Assembly: GCF_001953305.1 (NCBI RefSeq)
Contig: NZ_MTFE01000010.1
Location: forward strand, 3,091,622 to 3,155,621
Direction of reading: 5' to 3'
Source: Cnuella takakiae
Lineage (GTDB): Bacteria > Bacteroidota > Bacteroidia > Chitinophagales > Chitinophagaceae
DNA: 64,000 nt
A program made the translations under genes and the position numbers. The notes below the pieces were generated by a model. It was not told where the DNA came from and made no database searches. It saw only the letters and a program-made list of their open reading frames with translations. Positions 62,347 through 64,000 of the stretch are shown here, piece by piece. The first letter of the stretch is position 1. The number at the start of each line of letters is the position of its first letter.

Positions 62347-63939
62347 ATGACGAGAAAAAAATTACAGGTTTGGTTGCCCCTGATTTTGTCGGTGGTGATG
62401 ATCTCGGGGATGTTTTTTGGTTTCAAGCTCCACCAGCGAACCGGCAGCACTCAGGGCTTTTTCAAGCGCGACAAGCGCAGTGCACTGCAGGAAGCATTGG
62501 ACCTTATTCAAGACCGGTACGTTGATTCCGTGAAAATCGGCGCCCTGCAAGACAGTGCCATGGAAGGGCTCATGGGACACCTCGACCCACACTCCGTTTA
62601 TATTCCGGCCACCGACTTCAATGAGGCCAATGAGGACCTGATCGGCAACTTCGATGGCATTGGCGTGGAGTTCAATATTTTTTCCGATACGGTAAATGTA
62701 CTGTACGTTATACCCAACGGTCCTGGCGACAAGGCTGGCATGCAGATCGGCGATCGTATAGTGGCGGTAAACGACAGCAACGTGGTAAGCAAAACCATGC
62801 CTTCAGATGATATCCGGCGCATGATTCGCGGTAAAGCTGGCACCCAGGTAAAGCTGACCATTGTTCGGGCAGATAAAAAAATTACGCTTGCTCCTACCCG
62901 GGGTACCATTCCCCTACCCTCGCTTGATGCCGCTTTGATGCTCGACAGCATTACTGGTTATATCAAGATCAACAAGTTTGCAGAAACCACGTACCGCGAG
63001 TTTATGGAGGCCATGGAAAAGCTCCAGGCCCAGAAAATGCAGTCGCTGATCTTTGACCTGCGTGGTAATGGTGGTGGACTGATGAGCCAGGCCGTAAATA
63101 TTGCCGACGAGTTTCTGGATGGCGACAAACTGATTGTGTACACAGAAGGTACCAACACACCGAGGCAGGAATACCGAGCTAAGAAAGAAGGGGTTTTTGA
63201 AAAAGGTAAACTGGTGGTACTTGTAGATGAATTGTCGGCATCAGCCAGCGAAATAGTAGCCGGTGCCCTCCAGGATTGGGACCGGGCCAGCATTGTTGGC
63301 CGCCGTACTTTCGGTAAGGGCCTGGTACAGGAACAATATGTGCTGAGCGACGGTTCGGCCATCCGCCTGACGGTTTCGCGCTACTACACGCCTTCGGGCC
63401 GTAGCATACAGCGCCCCTACGATCAGGGTAAGAAAGTGTACATGGAAGAGATCTACGACCGCTATCACTCTGGCGAAATGCTGACTGCAGATTCCATTCA
63501 CAATACCACCAAAAAAGCTTACAAAACCAAAGGGGGCCGCACCGTATATGGCGGTGGGGGAATAGTGCCCGATGCTTTTGTGCCCATAGATACCAGCTTA
63601 CTGTCGCGTAGCGTTACCCGTTTATACCTGGACGGCCGGTTCAACAATTTTGTATACCAATACTACATGCAAAACAAGCCACAGTTGATGCAGTATAAAA
63701 CGCCTGCCCAGTTTGCTGCCCAATACAATAACCTGGAAACTGCCTGGACCCAACTGGTTCAGTACGCCTCCAAGGACAGCATCAACCTGAAAAAGATTCC
63801 GGCCCGGGATAAAGAAGAAATCAAAGAGCAAATGAAAGCCTACCTGGCCCGGTTCCGCTGGCGCACCCAGGGCTTCTATGAGGTCAGCACCCGTTATGAC
63901 GATGTGGTAACCAAGGCGGTTGAAGTTGTAAAGAAGTAA
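62347..63939 (+). CDS. C-terminal processing protease, S41 family (CtpA type)
   Basis: 530 residues with one N-terminal membrane segment (VWLPLILSVVMISGMFFGF). N-terminal helical part DPHSVYIPATDFNEANEDL; PDZ domain about 95-175 (GIGVEFNIFSDTVNVLYVIPNGPGDKAGMQIGDRIVAVN); protease core with DLRGNGGGLMSQAVNIADEF, the catalytic Ser299 in ELSASASEIVAGAL and Lys324 in GRRTFGKGLVQ. About 120 residues follow the core, typical of Bacteroidota members. It trims C-termini of envelope proteins in the periplasm. Single gene at the right edge of the window. Confidence 0.95.
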   Translation: MTRKKLQVWLPLILSVVMISGMFFGFKLHQRTGSTQGFFKRDKRSALQEALDLIQDRYVDSVKIGALQDSAMEGLMGHLDPHSVYIPATDFNEANEDLIGNFDGIGVEFNIFSDTVNVLYVIPNGPGDKAGMQIGDRIVAVNDSNVVSKTMPSDDIRRMIRGKAGTQVKLTIVRADKKITLAPTRGTIPLPSLDAALMLDSITGYIKINKFAETTYREFMEAMEKLQAQKMQSLIFDLRGNGGGLMSQAVNIADEFLDGDKLIVYTEGTNTPRQEYRAKKEGVFEKGKLVVLVDELSASASEIVAGALQDWDRASIVGRRTFGKGLVQEQYVLSDGSAIRLTVSRYYTPSGRSIQRPYDQGKKVYMEEIYDRYHSGEMLTADSIHNTTKKAYKTKGGRTVYGGGGIVPDAFVPIDTSLLSRSVTRLYLDGRFNNFVYQYYMQNKPQLMQYKTPAQFAAQYNNLETAWTQLVQYASKDSINLKKIPARDKEEIKEQMKAYLARFRWRTQGFYEVSTRYDDVVTKAVEVVKK

Positions 63940-63988
63940 GGAGTTTGGAGTTTGGAGTTTGGAGTTTGGAGTTTGGAGTTTGGAGTTT
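63940..63988. repeat. Perfect 7-bp tandem array (GGAGTTT x7)
   Basis: Seven exact copies of GGAGTTT start immediately after the stop codon of the S41 protease gene, followed by GGAACAAACTTT. The array may continue in structure past the window edge. It could change copy number by slippage. It does not touch the reading frame. Confidence 0.95.
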
Positions 63989-64000
63989 GGAACAAACTTT

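Overview
The window looks like chromosomal DNA of a Bacteroidota member, most likely family Chitinophagaceae. This rests on SusC/SusD pairs, lipoprotein signal peptides, promoters of the TAnnTTTG type, an LptD/OstA-like envelope cluster, a succinate dehydrogenase with a single cytochrome subunit, and weak use of Shine-Dalgarno sequences. The family-level placement is inference; I could not run a database search.

Positions 1-33254 hold a polysaccharide utilisation locus (PUL) aimed at pectin, most likely rhamnogalacturonan I. On the minus strand are two SGNH rhamnogalacturonan acetylesterases (the first cut by the window edge), a PL11 rhamnogalacturonan lyase and a GH28 enzyme. A divergent alpha/beta-hydrolase esterase follows. 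A second minus-strand operon encodes a two-domain acetylesterase, a GH106 alpha-L-rhamnosidase, a GH2 beta-galactosidase and a GH43-like enzyme. Divergent from that operon is a plus-strand surface operon in the order FAS1 lipoprotein, SusC, SusD, FAS1, FAS1, SusC, SusD. A GntR-type regulator follows it. Together these genes should deacetylate, cleave, import and trim branched pectin. The three fasciclin (FAS1) lipoproteins, placed where surface glycan-binding proteins usually sit, are the most unusual part. An AT-rich insert (6223-7833) carries a GNAT acetyltransferase and a very small ABC ATPase/membrane-protein pair that does not fit the PUL.

From 33308 onward the content is mostly housekeeping: uracil-DNA glycosylase, a lysophosphatidate acyltransferase, HscB, tRNA-Leu(CAA), a secreted parallel beta-helix protein, a membrane phosphatase/sulfatase-superfamily enzyme with an extra N-terminal domain, and a TauE/SafE permease. 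An envelope cluster (LptD, amidase, MCE protein, OstA-like protein) comes next. It is followed by a fused SpmA/SpmB-like protein, YchF, a 1159-residue outer-membrane-type protein, sdhCAB, an N-acetylglucosamine-kinase-like protein and a CtpA-type S41 protease.

Non-coding structure includes several strong hairpin terminators, a 174-bp element with terminal inverted repeats (34178-34351), a degenerate 9-bp tandem array (33993-34091), a 7-bp perfect tandem array at the right edge, a large inverted repeat closing the PUL operon (32010-32091), and a candidate GntR-type operator (16410-16421) between the two divergent PUL operons.
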